Origin: Alphaproteobacteria bacterium
GTDB taxonomy: Bacteria; Pseudomonadota; Alphaproteobacteria; Rickettsiales; 21-14-0-20-44-7
Length of the DNA: 5,640 bases
Assembly (NCBI GenBank): GCA_013288575.1
Contig: JABDBO010000063.1
Location: 1-5,640, forward strand
Direction of reading: 5' to 3'
Both the position numbers and the translations under genes were made by a program. Under the pieces are notes generated by a model, which was given only the letters and a program-made list of their open reading frames with translations, searched no databases and was not told the origin of the DNA. The first letter of the stretch is position 1. The number at the start of each line of letters is the position of its first letter. This document shows positions 5,428-5,640 of the stretch, piece by piece.

Positions 5428-5432
5428 AGGAG
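5428..5432 (+). promoter_or_regulatory. cysK: Ribosome binding site of cysK
   Basis: AGGAG lies 6 bases before the ATG at 5439. It is the best Shine-Dalgarno in the window and fixes the cysK start. The seven bases ending at its first A (GAGATTA, 5422-5428) are complementary to 5402-5408. Confidence 0.75.
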
Positions 5433-5438
5433 AAAATC

Positions 5439-5640
5439 ATGACTGCAACAGCAACTAAACTAGAAAGCAAATATAAAACTGAAGGCCGTAAAAAGATATA
5501 TGAGAGCATTCTCGATACTGTTGGCGATACGCCGCTAGTAAAGCTTAACCGCATCGCTAAAGAAGCCGGTGCGGTAGCTGAGGTATATGCGAAATTAGAA
5601 TTTTTCAACCCATTGGCATCAGTTAAGGATCGTATTGCGC
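5439..5640 (+). CDS. cysK: Cysteine synthase A (O-acetylserine sulfhydrylase), N-terminal part
   Basis: The first 67 codons of a PLP enzyme that makes L-cysteine from O-acetylserine and sulfide, cut by the window end. After a short hydrophilic leader (MTATATKLESKYKTEGRKK, 1-19) the family core appears: IYESILDTVGDTPLVKLNRI (20-39), then AKLEFFNPLASVKDRIA (51-67). The lysine of NPLASVKDR is the one that binds pyridoxal phosphate. FNPLASVKDR is typical of CysK. The related cystathionine beta-synthase and CysM groups share the fold, so CysK is favoured and not proven by this fragment. The N-terminus is about 15 residues longer than in E. coli CysK. It is divergent from the minus-strand block, with a 117-base gap carrying two dyads. 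Confidence 0.88.
   Translation, partial: MTATATKLESKYKTEGRKKIYESILDTVGDTPLVKLNRIAKEAGAVAEVYAKLEFFNPLASVKDRIA

Noticed and set aside
5426..5608. Minus-strand open frame opposite the start of cysK
   Set aside because: It overlaps clear CysK motifs and the cysK ribosome binding site on the other strand.

Overview
The window reads as a densely packed stretch of chromosome from an alphaproteobacterium of moderate to low GC. Hand counts of sampled 60-base blocks give about 43-46% in coaC and coaB and about 38% in the gene between them. The lineage call rests on protein style: the AlkA C-terminus, the CoaB motifs, the Rrf2 protein ending in DFTI, and the dut/Rrf2/cysK neighbourhood. It is an inference; a genus cannot be named from this window.

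Plus-strand block (1-3344): six genes lie head to tail with gaps of 9, 0, -4, 2 and 0 bases, so they almost certainly form one transcription unit. In order they are the 3' end of an alkA-type DNA-3-methyladenine glycosylase, a stand-alone phosphopantothenoylcysteine decarboxylase (coaC), an unrecognised 353-residue protein, a stand-alone phosphopantothenate-cysteine ligase (coaB), dUTPase (dut) and an Rrf2-family winged-helix regulator. The two CoA enzymes are normally one fused protein, CoaBC/Dfp. Here they are separate and the unknown gene sits exactly at the domain junction, which is the most unusual point of the window.

Minus-strand block (3367-5321), convergent with the first: a small low-complexity ORF of uncertain status (5118-5321), a homodimeric eukaryote-type (type II) isocitrate dehydrogenase (3792-5018), and 2 bases after it a small exported protein with a possible SIMPL-like fold (3367-3789). 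The isocitrate dehydrogenase has Asp-Gln where NADP-dependent relatives have the Arg-His pair that binds the NADP 2'-phosphate, so it may use NAD.

Right edge: the start of cysK (cysteine synthase A) on the plus strand from 5439, with a strong ribosome binding site. The 117-base divergent gap before it holds two 19-bp inverted repeats and a possible alternative hairpin next to the Shine-Dalgarno.

Functionally, cysK makes cysteine. CoaB and CoaC consume cysteine to turn 4'-phosphopantothenate into 4'-phosphopantetheine for CoA. An Rrf2 regulator without the IscR cysteine cluster is encoded between them. Dut and AlkA are DNA-maintenance functions. No RNA gene, CRISPR array or mobile element was seen, and no stretch above 300 bases lacks a gene.
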